Part shown: one piece after another, positions 12,105 to 23,324 of the stretch | Layout of the letters: the number at the start of each line of letters is the position of its first letter | How positions within the stretch are numbered: position 1 is the stretch's first letter | DNA from: Siphonodentalium dalli | Lineage: Eukaryota > Mollusca > Scaphopoda > Gadilida > Siphonodentaliidae | Reading direction: 5' to 3' | Assembly (NCBI GenBank): GCA_032622095.1 | Contig: CP136069.1 | Span: forward strand, 52,994,760 to 53,058,759 | Length of the DNA: 64,000 nucleotides | The notes under the pieces: generated by a model | Told to the model about the DNA's origin: nothing | What the model saw: the letters and a program-made list of their open reading frames with translations, nothing else | Databases searched by the model: none | Program-made: the position numbers and the translations under genes

Positions 12105-12712
12105 CAAATTAAAATTCTTTATTGGATATAACCATATTTTATCGTAATCCAAGAATAAAATACATAAATAAATAACATCTTATATATAATCATTAATAAA
12201 TTAAGACCCTATACCATACTCGTGTTAATATTTATTTTTAGTAATATAATTTAGTATAGATTAATTCGAGGGCATGTTGAGTTACGTATATTTAGGGCGT
12301 CTTTGATGAAATTACATATTTACTTTGTTGCAGAGAAGGTTTTTGGGTTCAGTAGCATCTTGTTGTTAATATTTTCTCCCATTTGAAATATGTCATATTT
12401 TCTTCTCAAGTCTTTATACAAAGGACAATAGTATAAAAAGTGGATTTCGTTCTCGGTTGGTTTGGTACAAAAGTTGAACAATCTGTCAGATACGTCTTTT
12501 TGTTGGTCTAGTATATCTACAGGTTTCAAAATGTAGGCCATGGGCACTAATCCTCAATTTAGTTAATTCTTCTCGATTCGGCTTTGGGATGTTATGTGAG
12601 AGATAGTCTTGGAGTTTTGGGTTTCCATACATTTTGCTGTAAAAACGTAGTTTACCTTCATTGAGATTTAGCATTCTTTTATAGTCATTTTCATCTTTTA
12701 AGTATTCATGTT
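12105..12712 (-). pseudogene. 5'-truncated LINE: C-terminal end of a reverse transcriptase ORF plus 3' UTR
   Basis: The minus strand encodes the typical tail of a non-LTR retrotransposon polyprotein. About 12712-12486 gives a leucine/lysine-rich lead followed by LRISAHGLHFETCRYTRP. Another frame (12547-12320) gives ENEIHFLYYCPLYKDLRRKY, the usual C-terminal 'E-x-HFL-x-C-P-x-Y-x-x-L-R' block. The two blocks are in different frames, so at least one indel lies near 12490. After the stop an AT-rich 3' UTR of about 200 bp follows, with AATAAA on the minus strand at 12118-12123. Family knowledge: this end block is shared by CR1/L2-like and related clades, so the exact clade is open. The polymerase core is absent, as expected for incomplete reverse transcription on insertion. 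Confidence 0.7.
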
Positions 12713-12769
12713 AATTCGATCCGCGACAAAGATGTTATGAGGCCGACGCCACTGCCTTATATTACCTTA

Positions 12770-13056
12770 ACATGATGCTGAGTATGATCGTAACCGAACA
12801 ATGATTACGACCGTACAAGGACACTGAGCATGTCCGTAACATTACTGTACACTGAGTTTGACCATAACAGAACATTGAGCATGCCATTGGGAATAATACC
12901 AACTTTATATCTATTGGTTGTTGCTTCTTTGAGTAACATAACACTGATCATTATCGTAACATAACACTGAGCATGGCCCCAACAGAACACTGAGCATGAC
13001 CGTAACAGACCATTGATCATGGCCGTAACAGTACTGTACACTGAGTGTGACCGTAA
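12770..13056. repeat. Degenerate minisatellite, unit CACTGAGCATGACCGTAACAGAA-like
   Basis: Roughly ten variable units of about 23 bp alternate 'actgagcatg' and 'ccgtaaca(g)'. They are interrupted at about 12885-12945 by a non-repeat piece containing 'actttatatctattggttg', a relative of which follows the last unit. A related single unit lies near 11575. The open frames at 12762-13041 are shadows of this array. Confidence 0.75.
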
Positions 13057-13264
13057 CTTTATATATGTTGGTTTTGACCGAAAGAGAACTAGATTTTTAT
13101 TGTTGCTTTAAGTTCATGAATTGTCACCTTGATAACAGTATCATTGCTCTCATTATTTGCGCAAAGGATGTAATATTATGGCTCAGATCATGGTAATTAT
13201 TTAAATAAAATGTTTTAACCAACAAATAACTTTTGCATTCTAAACTCCTGGTGTGAGTAGTTAA

Positions 13265-13646
13265 CCCTTTACCCAACAAACCGGCCAAAACCGGCCAAAT
13301 AAAGCTTCAACAGCCTAAACTATCTTCGGTCTGTCTCAATAGAACCATACAAATATGGATATCATTGGAACCGGCTCCTTGACCACATTGTGATGGTTAC
13401 AGTTATGCCCTGTGCCAATGCATTCTCTTATATATGCGAGTCGACCATAGGTCGCCTCGCATATATAAGAGAATGCATTGGCCTAAAAAAAATCTTTTTT
13501 TACCATTTTTTCTTACATTCTTTAACAATTTTATAATTTTTAATGTGTTAAGCCAATGCATTCTCTTATATATGCGAGGCGACCTATGGTCGACTCGCAT
13601 ATATAAGAGAATGCATTGGCACAGGGCCATTCTGTTGGGTAAAGGG
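13265..13646. mobile_element. piggyBac-like MITE, 382 bp
   Basis: It is bounded by TTAA on both sides (13261-13264, 13647-13650) and by perfect 14-bp terminal inverted repeats, CCCTTTACCCAACA and its complement. TTAA targets with CCC-starting ends are typical of piggyBac-like elements. It encodes no transposase. The right two thirds are occupied by a palindrome complex (13407-13626). It shares the CCCTTT end with the larger element at 15005-16416, so both may have been moved by related transposases. Confidence 0.8.
13407..13626. repeat. Pair of palindromes arranged as a larger palindrome
   Basis: Palindrome 1 (arms 13414-13440 and 13456-13482, loop containing 'gaccataggtc') and palindrome 2 (arms 13552-13578 and 13594-13620) are exact reverse complements of each other. 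They are separated by a ~70-bp T-rich spacer. Because each unit is itself palindromic, four nearly identical 27-bp arms are present, and outer 'gccctgtgcc/ggcacagggc' arms close the whole structure. The DNA could fold as two small cruciforms or one large one. Confidence 0.9.
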
Positions 13647-14240
13647 TTAAAATAGCAGTAGAAGCTAAATCTACATGCGTTTATTACCAACTTATTTTGA
13701 TGCAGAGATGACATTTCCAACTTTTGAAATGGTTGATGTTAGGAATGAGAACGATGACACAATCGCATGTCGTTACGACACGCCTCTGCATGTTAACATC
13801 CATTAACATTTACTGATCATATTGCCAACATATCTGGTGTCTTTGGTACAATAGTAGATATTTGAATGCGCACATCTTCGTGTTCTTGTCTCCGAAGGCA
13901 CTGCCCTGTGTGGATCGATCTTCAGGTTTCTCTACGCCGAGCGACCGTAAGCAGGCATTGCCGTGATTAAGTCTCTAAGACACTTCGCCATGTGCTCGCT
14001 GATCAGTGTGGTCGTATCAGTGAAGCTGATTGGTTCTCCAATGATCAAAATATCACATTGCGCGCGAAATCATATCTTCATAATTCCAGGACTAATTGTT
14101 GGTAAACATATATTTGTGTTTTCATACAGGTATGTAGATTAATAGTGTTAAGTGTTTGGGTATATTGGAGAGGCAGGTTTTCATGCATTTCAGAATTATG
14201 GTGATAAAGACTATTATTTAATGAAGGTATAAACCTAAAT

Positions 14241-14940
14241 AATGGGAATGACCACGCTCATTGCATGGTACATACCGTTCGAGCAGAGGCCTACGTCAGT
14301 GTCACAAATGAAGTTTAGATTACATATCACCAGGTTGACATTGACAAATATATTTAGACATGACAAAGACGTTAATCGCTTGGCAGTGTAACATCGACGT
14401 CGATTATAACAAACTAAAGAACCGCTGCTGCGTTAGAGAGTGACTTAATCATATAGTTATTGTTTGCGGGAAGTGCATGTCTAGCAAATCGGGTACTTTG
14501 ACCATATATAGAAATTTTGGGGTATCATAAAACCTGAACAAACACAGTCGGGTATAACTATGCAAATTAACCTTATCTGACTATTTAATTGCGGATAGAA
14601 TGGAGCGTGAGGTCATCAAACCCAAAATCAGCAAATTTTTAGTTTATTTTTGCGACCGTAAGCACTGGATAGTGAAATGGCATTGCATGACTGGGCGCCG
14701 GGAGCAGGTCTAACATTGAAGTACTGAGCGACGGCAACTGTCTAAGAAAACAATCACCCTGAAACAGACTGGCCGTCTGCGTTACCTGCTTTCACTTTTA
14801 TGGAATAAGCGTTAGTCATTTCTCAATATAATGTGTTCATGTCAACCTGGTGGCAAGTAATCTAAACTTCATTTGTCGCATCACAGAAGGCATCTGACCA
14901 AAAACTATGCACAATGCAATGAGCTTCGTCATTCCCGTTA
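14241..14940. mobile_element. Element with ~100-bp diverged inverted ends, about 700 bp
   Basis: The left arm 14241-14341 ('aatgggaatgacc..gctcattgcat', 'acaaatgaagtttagattac', 'caccaggttgaca') is matched in reverse complement by 14839-14940. The 20 bp 'acaaatgaagtttagattac' is perfect; the rest is roughly 70 percent alike. About 500 bp of non-coding sequence lies between. Exact ends and a target duplication were not found, so the class is unknown. Confidence 0.6.
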
Positions 14941-15004
14941 TATGGATTATTATGTCCCCAACCTCGGACAATCAATGCTCATACTAAAAACCTAAATCTT
15001 TTAA

Positions 15005-16416
15005 CCCTTTCAGTGCCAAGTCCGATTTTTGTATCAACCCATATTTCCTTGATCATTTTTCAAATTTATTGATTATAATAATGCGATACATTAACCATTT
15101 GAACCCTGGCTCCCCACAACGATCGACACCATGACCCTGGGCTCCCAGTGTTATTTTTGATTTATTGTAGACTGTGTTTAGGCGCAGTGTGTTGGTTCTG
15201 TTTGATTGGTGCCACAGATCTGAAACATTACACGTATCTTCCCCATGGACCACTGAGTATTTTAAGATCAGGATTCATTGCCACACGATCACGCCCTGGC
15301 AACGGTTGCTATGCAACTACCCGAAATTGAAAGTAAAATGCAATTATAGCTTTTATCGACGTATTTCAGCCCTTTGGAATGGCGTTTTCGATGCCGCCAA
15401 TGTCCCATTGTGAAGTTATATATATATATGGTCAGATGAGTGAATCTGTAACTTTTGTGTATGGGTAGCAACGGCTGATAAGCAAATACCCCAAACGATC
15501 CAATTAAACCATTGCCCCGAGCATTCAATTGCATTATGCCCCATTTTAGACATTTCCTAGGCGCATGTTAGGTTTTTCCGAAATCACGCGACGAGCGTTT
15601 CGGCTGGTCTCGTCGACAATCAACTGGCAGAATGCATCATGTCAATCTAAATGTAAGTAATCAACCTTGGCGTGTATTGTCCACACTTATTGGAGATGGT
15701 ACATTCTTTGGTCCCGGCTTCTCTTTCGGTGTAAAGGTATCCCTACGTGTAACAAACGAATTTGTGTCCCTTTTCCAGATATGGACATTATGATCACCGT
15801 AACTAATTACAGGTATGAAACCACACCCCCTGCCCTGCCACGCCCACTACCTCGATATAAGCTCCACCCACTTCAACAACACCTCAACTGCCCCGTACAT
15901 TTACATCTTGTCGTATCGGTACTTGAAACAATGTCACCCGCTGCTGGAGTGACCGATGTCTGAATCTCTCCCAGTATCACGGTGCTTTCATTCTCCCATT
16001 CTAACTCACAACTGTCGCAGTCATCATCATCTAAATCTTCCGCGTCCGATTCCAAAATTTGCCGGACCACCCCATCTACCGAAAATGTTTTAGGCTTCAT
16101 AATTCATGACGATGTGTGCTTAAACGCAATAGCAACAAGACACAAACAAAAATAATTATTGGAGATGCAGACGACCGCCACGAAGTTTGTAAACAATAAA
16201 CACGTCGCGGTCGGTATATGGCCGGTTCAGCGGCCGGTATACCGGCCGCTAGGGTATTTGGAGGTTCATGCTGAGGCCGCTCAGGTTCAAATGGTTAATG
16301 GAAAAGAGCTCTAAGAGCTCTTTCCATCAATGTATCACATTATTATAATCAATAAATTTGAAAAATGATCAAGGAAATATGGTTTAATACAAAAATCGGA
16401 CTTGGCACTGAAAGGG
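15005..16416. mobile_element. piggyBac-like DNA transposon, ~1.4 kb, long terminal inverted repeats
   Basis: TTAA target copies flank it at 15001-15004 and 16417-16420. The terminal inverted repeats start CCCTTTCAGTGCCAAGTCCG and match for about 79 bp with only a few differences, so insertion is not ancient. Further inside, a second matching block (TTAACCATTTGAACC) extends the arms to about 110 bp. The right arm additionally holds a GAGCTC-rich palindrome (about 16300-16325), and a perfect 22-bp GC-rich palindrome, AGCGGCCGGTATACCGGCCGCT in two halves, lies at about 16228-16249. The interior is too short for an intact piggyBac transposase (usually about 500-600 aa). Confidence 0.8.
15873..16100 (-). 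pseudogene. Possible N-terminal remnant of a piggyBac-type transposase
   Basis: A 75-aa minus-strand frame begins with an ATG followed by KTFSVDGVVRQILESD and a run of Asp/Glu (residues 18-36). Acidic N-termini with an 'F-S-x-x-x-V-x-x-x-L-x-x-S/D' lead are known from piggyBac-derived transposases. The frame sits 316 bp inside the right end of the TTAA-bounded element and reads inward, which is the expected position for the transposase start. The frame stops at 15873. The catalytic Asp-rich core and C-terminal cysteine-rich finger were not found in the remaining 870 bp, so the gene is deleted internally. The identification rests on context plus a weak motif; a chance acidic ORF is possible. 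Confidence 0.4.
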
Positions 16417-16420
16417 TTAA

Positions 16421-17143
16421 ACAAACTCATCGCGCGTTTTGAAACGGGATATTTTAAAACTTGTTGTACCCCCTAGTGTCTCTCCCGCAAGAAAGTTAGA
16501 ATTGACATTTAAATTCGGTTCAATTTTGATAACAACCTCTTCGCTGCTGAAATAAAAAAACGACACGACGTTGTCTGCTGGGCCGTTGCCGTTGTGCCCA
16601 TTTTGCAATGGAAAAATATAATGGGAATGTCGCGAACACAACACAACTGACTTTACGCAAAGGCTCTTTATTACCATGCATAATACTAGAAAAGTCGATA
16701 TAAACCTGTTAAGTTGTATTATTATTGCATTCTCATTATGAATGATGACCACCTGCTTGTACGCTGATGTATGTCCGTATTCAGCACGGACGTATATCAC
16801 ACAGAGTGATATTTTAGGTGCGTACTCAGTACTATCGTATAGCAACAGAGATGTTAAAACATGCACATAAGCGTGCATTGACCACCATGCATCATCCGAC
16901 CATGCGAGTATGACATCGGGTGGATTTAATGTAGCACTTTATCGCTTAGAAAGTTGGTTTAACGATATTTATTTGCTCCCACATACATACATAGTTACAT
17001 ACATACATAAATACATACATACATATGTGTTTGAACAAAGTATATAATCAGAGGGGATTGGAGGACACGGGCAAACATAAACCAATTATTCAGGGTTCTA
17101 TTTCTTCGGTGTGTGGGCATGAACATATGCAGAAACATGGCAC
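16421..17143. other. Stretch with a 153-aa open frame of unknown status and a tetranucleotide tract
   Basis: A minus-strand frame at 16417-16878 is open for 153 codons. Its stop lies in the TTAA target of the neighbouring transposon. No domain, signal peptide or repeat was recognised, and the N-terminal half is low in coding character. It might hold an exon but is not called. An (ATAC)-type run lies at about 16981-17025, followed by 'ggggattggaggacacggg', a third relative of the block at 7125 and 8160. Confidence 0.4.
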
Positions 17144-17308
17144 ATATAAGGATTAACTGTCATGTGGACTGTTTTTATGGAGATGTATCGGTGAGGTAAG
17201 TGGACATAACTTGTGTAAAACCCGAAGGGTTTTACATACAAGTTATGTCCACTTACCTCACCGTTACATCTCCATAAAAATAGTCCACATGACAGTTAAT
17301 CCTTATAT
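17144..17308. repeat. Near-perfect 165-bp hairpin with GAA loop
   Basis: The left arm 17144-17223 pairs with 17227-17308, with only a few mismatches over about 80 bp. The apex is AAAACCC-GAA-GGGTTTT, i.e. a C-GAA-G triloop. It is probably a foldback MITE; obvious flanking duplications were not seen. Confidence 0.9.
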
Positions 17309-18152
17309 TTATATACATTTAGCGAAAAAGCCGCTTTTGTAAATATATTTAAATCGAAAAGTGTATCGTGACAAAATCTGCCCAAAATACCCAATAGCAC
17401 CCTTGGAAAAAGTTAATAGGAACAATTTCTCTTCATGTTGAAACCCGATGATGTATTAAGTCAATCCTGCGCGAGTCAAAATGCGCCCAAAGCATTACGC
17501 GTTCGTCTTTCCAAACCTAATGACGTATCGATGGTGTTATTAGCTTGGTGTTATGAGGCGTTATGCATTCACCGAGAAATAACTGCAACTAGCCACGTGG
17601 GCGCCGACCAATCAGAATGCTGGATTTAGTGATGACAACACTTAGTGTGTAAATATAATTTAATCACCATCAGGTTCAACGCGCAGAAGCGGCAGAACAC
17701 TTTTTATTATATTTTCAACAACTTTACGTAATATAAATCATATCCCCACTCCCAGAAGATCGAACGTGTTATCCTTCTCTATATGTGTTATACTGCTCCC
17801 AGCACTGCGTAATAAAGTCAATAACGGTATCCTTGCGCGTTATTTTAACTGAAATGGTTAGTGATGTTGTAGTTGTTAGAACGTATTAGATTCAATCGTG
17901 TGTTTCGTTGTGGTCTGAGTCGTAACACACTAGTATATAAACACAAAAGTCAACTGTTCTGAGTCCTCAATATGCAAATACACGAAACACAATTTTGGGA
18001 GAATCCATTTAGTAAAAAAGGGGGTTAAAACTGAAGGCGTTTATGACTCGATGTGAATCAAAGGTATCAAACTCGTGTCATGAAATCTTATATCCCAACA
18101 TAACTCGTAGAATATCCTCTATATCAGTGACAACATGTAGATCAATGCAATT
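17309..18152. other. Stretch without recognisable gene
   Basis: There is a 64-aa open frame at 17435-17629 (plus) with no known motif; nothing else is supported. Confidence 0.45.
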
Positions 18153-18298
18153 AAGAAATAAATACACTGCGCATCGGCGTGTATTGTAGAATTTGACCAC
18201 AAAGAAACTGATTGTAGGACGACGCGAAGCGGAGTCCTACAATCAGTTTCTTTGTCAAATTCTACAATACACGCCGATGCGCAGTATATTTATTTCTT
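18153..18298. repeat. Near-perfect 146-bp hairpin with GCGAAGC tip
   Basis: The left arm 18153-18220 pairs with 18234-18298, differing by a 3-nt indel and one substitution. The centre holds GCGAAGC, giving a C-GAA-G triloop. It lies immediately upstream of the Jockey-like LINE, and the open frame of ORF1 runs through its right arm by chance, so it may mark the truncated 5' edge of the LINE or an insertion beside it. Confidence 0.9.
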
Positions 18299-18318
18299 TT
18301 GTAATTCGACTGTATGTT

Positions 18319-19680
18319 TTGGTCGAAATTATAGTGACATACGTTCAACCTGCTATATATAATAGCCCAGCACCCAGCACCAAACCCAGCACTGTACCGA
18401 ATTTCCAACCTACAACGAGCGCTTTAGCTTTCAACCCAGCCACCCCAAACTTCAATTCACAAATAATGTCGCCCGTCAACTCTCCCACAAGCAGAACCTC
18501 ATCTCCTAAAGATAACAAAAGCATGGATTCACCTAGACAATTTGCCTCTCCCAAAGACAATACGAGCATGGATTATTCAAAACAACAAACCTATGATTCC
18601 TTTTCTATCATTGACAAGGAAGATGCCAACCCCAGCACATGGACTATTAAGAATAAACGAACAAAGAGGAAACTAGACAATGATTTCGAAATCAGTAACA
18701 AAAACCCAATATTCAACACTAACCAGCCCAGTCAAAGTCAGAGTCAAAGATTATCCCTCACAACAGGTCAACCAATTCAAAAACTAACCCTTTTCGCAGA
18801 AAATGCTACATCCGACATGAAGAATAGCCCTTTTTTCTGAAAAACATCTTAAAAGAGCATGACTTTGAAACACAAGTGACTAAAAGTGGAAATCTACTAG
18901 TCTACCCTAGCAATCTAAAAACTAATGAACGAAGCCTCAAAGCACCACCCCATTCTATCAAAGGTCACGTTCCGCCCAACAAGGGGTAAAAGAGACCCAC
19001 CAAACAATCGACACGTGGTAATTTGCGGAGTCGACCCCGAGACCCCGATCGAAGAAATACAAATGGATATTGGGCCCCAGTACGACGCTAGACGAATGTA
19101 CTCCGCCAAACACAATGATGCACCAACTAGAAAGATTAAGGTAACATGCCCGGGTGAACAAAGCAAAGAGTGCATGCTCAAGGGGATCCAACTCGGGTCC
19201 TCCAGAAATAAATTCAAGGTAGTAGAATATAGGCCCCCTACACATATCACCCAATGTCTGAGGTGCTTCGGTTACCAACACAAAGTAGCCGGTTGCACCG
19301 CAGACAGCGAACTATGCAAAAAATGTTCACTACAGCACAACTATAAATCCTGCAACTCAACAATTATGAAATGCATCAACTGCGGAGGAGACCATCCGGC
19401 CTCCTTCAAAGGATGCAGTGCATATACGGCAGAAGCAGAGATTAAGGAAAAAAGAAAGTTAACATACGCCGCCGTGGCAAAGAAACCCATTGAACCAAGT
19501 GAAGCCATTAGATTCGCCGCAACAATAGTTGAATGCCTGCGAGAATTCAAAACAAGTAATGATGATAATGCAATCCTACATAATGTCACCCAAAAAGTTA
19601 GCCAACATTTCAAAACAAACATCTTCAGCTCATGTGTAAGAGATTACACCCGTGAAATAAACAAAATCAATCAGAACTAA
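18319..19680 (+). pseudogene. LINE ORF1, gag-like nucleic-acid-binding protein (frameshifted)
   Basis: This protein would coat the retrotransposon RNA. The N-terminal part (about 18319-18840) is rich in Pro, Ser, Thr, Asn and Gln and includes a duplicated 'SPKDN-S-MD' block, as is usual for the disordered head of Jockey gag. Frame breaks fall between about 18840 and 18925. The frame at 18925-19680 (251 aa) then carries an RNA-binding-like fold region (VVICGVDPETPIEEI) followed by three zinc knuckles: C-X2-C-X4-H-X4-C (CLRCFGYQHKVAGC), C-X2-C-X3-H-X4-C (CKKCSLQHNYKSC) and C-X2-C-X3-H-X6-C (CINCGGDHPASFKGC). Three knuckles in tandem are diagnostic of Jockey-type gag. A Lys-rich 'YAAVAKK' stretch and a short helical tail end the protein. 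The natural start codon is uncertain because the upstream frame runs into the hairpin at 18153-18298. Confidence 0.85.
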
Positions 19681-19687
19681 TGACTAA

Positions 19688-22366
19688 ATATCCTTCTCAA
19701 AACCATATCTATATTCAACAATCTTTACATTCAATATTGAAGATTTAAAAATAACCCATATCAACATTAATGGCCTCAGAGGTCACAAACAAGAAATAAT
19801 AGAATATATCGAAGATTACAAACCACATATAATAGCAATTAACGAAACAAAATTAGACCATAAATCAAAAATCCGTTTCCCAGGATTTAACTTAATACGA
19901 AAAGACCGCAATTGCCACGGCGGAGGTATTGCCTTCCTTATCCAACACGGCCTAAAATACAAACTTGTAGAAAATATCGCACCTATTGATAATGATGGAA
20001 ATGTTATTAATGATGAAGTTATTGCTATAGATATCACTATTAACAACAAAAAAGTCACCATTATCTCCCTGTACTACCCTCCACAAGATACCTCTTTACC
20101 TAATCTAGAAACACTAAAATTCTTTACAAAAAGAAATAAACAATGTATATTTCTAGGCGACTTCAATGCCAAACATCACTTTTTCAATAGCAAATCGACA
20201 AACAAGCATGGAGACATCCTATTTGACATCAAAGAAGAATTAGAACTTATTCACTTAAACGATTCTGGTGAACCAACCCATTGTGCAACAAATACAAGGG
20301 TATGGGACATAATAGACCACGCGTTCGCTACGGAGGAAGCCGCCAAACTCAGCATCGAAACAACCATAGGGGCTGATGTTGGAAGCGACCACCTCCCGCT
20401 CGAACTTAAAATAACAAAATTTAAAATCAGTAAAGCAAAAGTTAAAGTAAGAAGAAACATTGGCAAAGCCGACTGGCAAATATTCAAGCAAGAAATAATT
20501 TCAAATCTGTCCAACTCTGAACTAAAGTCTCCCAGAGCTCTAGAATTAGCTGCAATAAATATATCGGAAACACTTAATAATGCATTAAATTTAGCTTGCC
20601 CCAAAAAAGAGGTAAAATCCCATACGTGGAGGGTGTCCAGGGAAACATTGAATCTTATTAGGTTCAAAAGGAAAATACGGAGACTCTCGGCAAAGAACCC
20701 CTATGACAACGAATATAAAACACTGTATAATAACCTCAATAGACAAGTAAAACAAAAAATTAAAGAGGAAAAAAATGAGTCCTGGAAAAAAATAACAGCC
20801 AGTCTAAATGACCAAAACATGGATAGAAAATTCTGGCAAACATTCAAAATGCTTACGGGCCAAGGGAATAATGCAACATCAGATAACTCTAAAGCAGTGA
20901 CTGACCAAAACGGGAAAAAATCTGAAAACGACCAAGAAAAAGCTCAAATCTTCGCAGAGAGTCTTCGCAAAATCCACATCACTCACGAAGGGGATATATT
21001 TAACAAACGTTTTAAACGTTTTGTCAACGATTATATCGATGACAACTCAGAAATCTTCGCACCACTGCTAAAAGACAAAGTCGAACCGGGCGACGACGAT
21101 CTCCTTATGGCCAAAATCGATTTAGAAGAGGTGAGAAGGAATCTGAACCGGGGAAAACCTAACAAAGCACCGGCGACGACGATATCACATACGGCGTAAT
21201 TAGAAAAGCGCCGAACGAGCTATTTATTCGTCTTACTAACCTATATAATAAATGCCTGAGACTGGGTTACTTCCCCAAAACATGGAAGACTGCAATCGGG
21301 ACAATGATTCCTAAACCCGGCAAGGACCATACAATTCCAACCAACTATAGGCCCATCAGTTTATTGAAATGCACTGGTAAACTTTTTGAAAGGATCATTA
21401 GCACCCGTATAAAGACTCACTTAGAGAGCATTAATTATTTCAACAAATATCAACGGGCTTACAGAAGTGGAAAAGAGGGTATAGAACACGTATATCGATT
21501 AACAGAAGATATTAAAATGGCAATAAGCAAGGGCTGGGAAACTGGGGCCATATTTCTCGATGTTGAAAAAGCTTTCGACTCGGTATGGCACAACGGACTT
21601 AGATACAAACTCAGAACACGCACTGAACTACCACACAAAATAGTTAGACTGCTCTCATCGTTCTTAACACACAGAAACATAGCAGTAAAGATAAACGATG
21701 AAATCTCCGAAACAGTAAATCTTAAAGCTGGTACCCCCCAGGGGTCAGTCTTAAGCCCTCTACTATTTTTAATTTACGTAAACGACATTCCCATTGATCC
21801 TACACACAGTGTATAAGCATCACAATTCGCAGACGACATCGGAATATGGACACTAGCAAAAGGAAATAAATTAATTGAACTTAGACTACAGAAACAACTT
21901 ACAGAACTTGAGAAATGGTGCTCCAAATGGAGAATTAAACTAAATGCAAGTAAAACACAATTGGTGGTTTTTGGAAACCTAACATACAGCTCAAAACCTA
22001 AACTTACTCTATTTAACGAACCAATAAAACAAAACAAAGAAGCAACTCTACTAGGATTCACATTAGACGAACACTTCACACTCAACAAACATATACAGAA
22101 CATATCGAAGAAATCTTTACAACGAACCGCACTCCTAACGAGGCTTAACGAACTTACTTAAAATGCAGCGGGTACAAAATGCAGCGCTTAGAAAAGCCTT
22201 ATCCGAAATTCGCCAAACCCCCATTCGGGCCCTACATTTAACTGCGGACATCCCATACATAAAACAGAGGCTCCAAGAACTCGCCGACCCAGCATTAGCC
22301 AGAATTAGTGAATCCAGTCTCATAACCGAACTTAATCTGAGGAAACTACTCCTCAGCAAACGCTGA
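19688..22366 (+). pseudogene. LINE ORF2, endonuclease-reverse transcriptase (broken)
   Basis: The protein nicks target DNA and copies the element RNA in place. The first frame (open from 19688 to 21199) starts with an exonuclease/endonuclease/phosphatase domain: HININGLRGHK, the catalytic Glu in INETKL, YYPPQD, LGDFNA and GSDHLPLELK. No in-frame ATG occurs before about 20630, so the start is unclear. A frameshift near 21175 (after GKPNKAP) moves RT into the next frame. That frame continues with MIPKPGKD, NYRPISLL, FLDVEKAFDSVWH (catalytic Asp) and GTPQGSVLSPLLFLIYVNDIP. A TAA at 21814-21816 interrupts just before the catalytic QFADDIGIW block; the frame then stays open to 22161. The end (22163-22366, QRVQNAALRKA.. 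TPIRALHL) is in a third frame and the usual connecting region is missing, indicating a deletion. RNase H is not present. Confidence 0.9.
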
Positions 22367-22393
22367 ATCTATTTTACTACTAACACAAATCAT

Positions 22394-22714
22394 AAAACCT
22401 AGGTTAGCGGGCTCACGCCCTAGATGGTTCCTTGGGCGCTGATGAATGTCCTCGGGCGGCATAGATACGCATGTCGTGGCCGTAGTATAAGCCATTGATT
22501 AATTATCTCCTATAAAAAAACTAACAAACTTTGCCTATCTCACCATAATGCTGACAAACATAGCCATTATTACAAATTGACTAACACCAAAATTAAAACA
22601 TAGGTTAGCGGGCTCCGGCCCTAGATGGTTCCTTGGGCGCTGATGAATGTCCTCGGGCGGTGTAGATACCCTTTTGGTGACCGTAGTATAAGCCATCGAA
22701 TAATTATCTCCTCC
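22394..22714. repeat. Duplicated module in the LINE 3' UTR
   Basis: Two copies (22394-22512 and 22594-22714, offset 200 bp) read 'ggttagcgggct..gccctagatg', 'gttccttgggcgctgatgaa', 'tgtcctcgggcgg', 'cgtagtataagccat' and 'taattatctcct'. They differ by about a dozen changes. Repeated 3' modules may be RT recognition structures, as 3' ends are what LINE RTs bind; this role is inferred. Confidence 0.85.
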
Positions 22715-23077
22715 AAACCAAACTAACTAACTGCCTATCTTGTAACATTTACAGAAACTAGCGCTCGTGTCTAACACTTCCACTCACCCGACAACACCTA
22801 TCGAGCGGGACCCGGCATAAAAACCGACCCAGCACTAAGCTTGGGGTGGGGTGCAAGGAAACATCAGACCCATAAGTGGTCATCTAAGCTCTCATCGAGT
22901 TAAGGCCGGACATATACCCTCATATGTTCGGCCGCTTGCTGCTCTGCGACTTTCTTCGGGAGGCCAGGAACGGCCCATCAAGAACACATTGTAATTATCA
23001 ATTTGTACATACATCATTTTACCAAAATAAAATAACCAAAAAAATCATATAAACCAAAAAAATATGTTCACTGTACA

Positions 23078-23278
23078 ATACTTATATATATATAGATGTA
23101 TATCATGTCCTGTTCATTATCGTTCAAAATTACTTCAGCGAATAAAAATCTGAATTAACACTGTATATGATTGTTAAAAATATGATTTCACCTACGCCCG
23201 TGCACGACATGGGGAAGAAGGGTGGGATAGAAAAATGCATCAACACCTCTGGGTAACTCGCCAAACTCCAATCTCCTC

Positions 23279-23324
<46 letters not shown>

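Larger units (their letters stand above)
18299..23060 (+). mobile_element. Jockey-like non-LTR retrotransposon (LINE), defective
   Basis: It has two ORFs in the order gag-like then endonuclease-reverse transcriptase, followed by a ~690-bp 3' UTR ending in A-rich sequence (about 23024-23060). Three CCHC-type zinc knuckles in ORF1 and an apurinic-type endonuclease in ORF2 fit the Jockey/I group. ORF1 has a frameshift, ORF2 has a frameshift, a stop and a C-terminal deletion, so the copy is dead. The 3' UTR carries two 120-bp repeated modules. The 5' limit is uncertain. Confidence 0.9.

Noticed and set aside
12762-13041. Two Cys/Met-rich frames on the minus strand
   Set aside because: They are translations of the 23-bp-type minisatellite in two frames.
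16417-16878. 153-aa minus-strand frame as a gene
   Set aside because: No motif, ambiguous start, and the stop lies in the transposon target TTAA; coding status cannot be supported.
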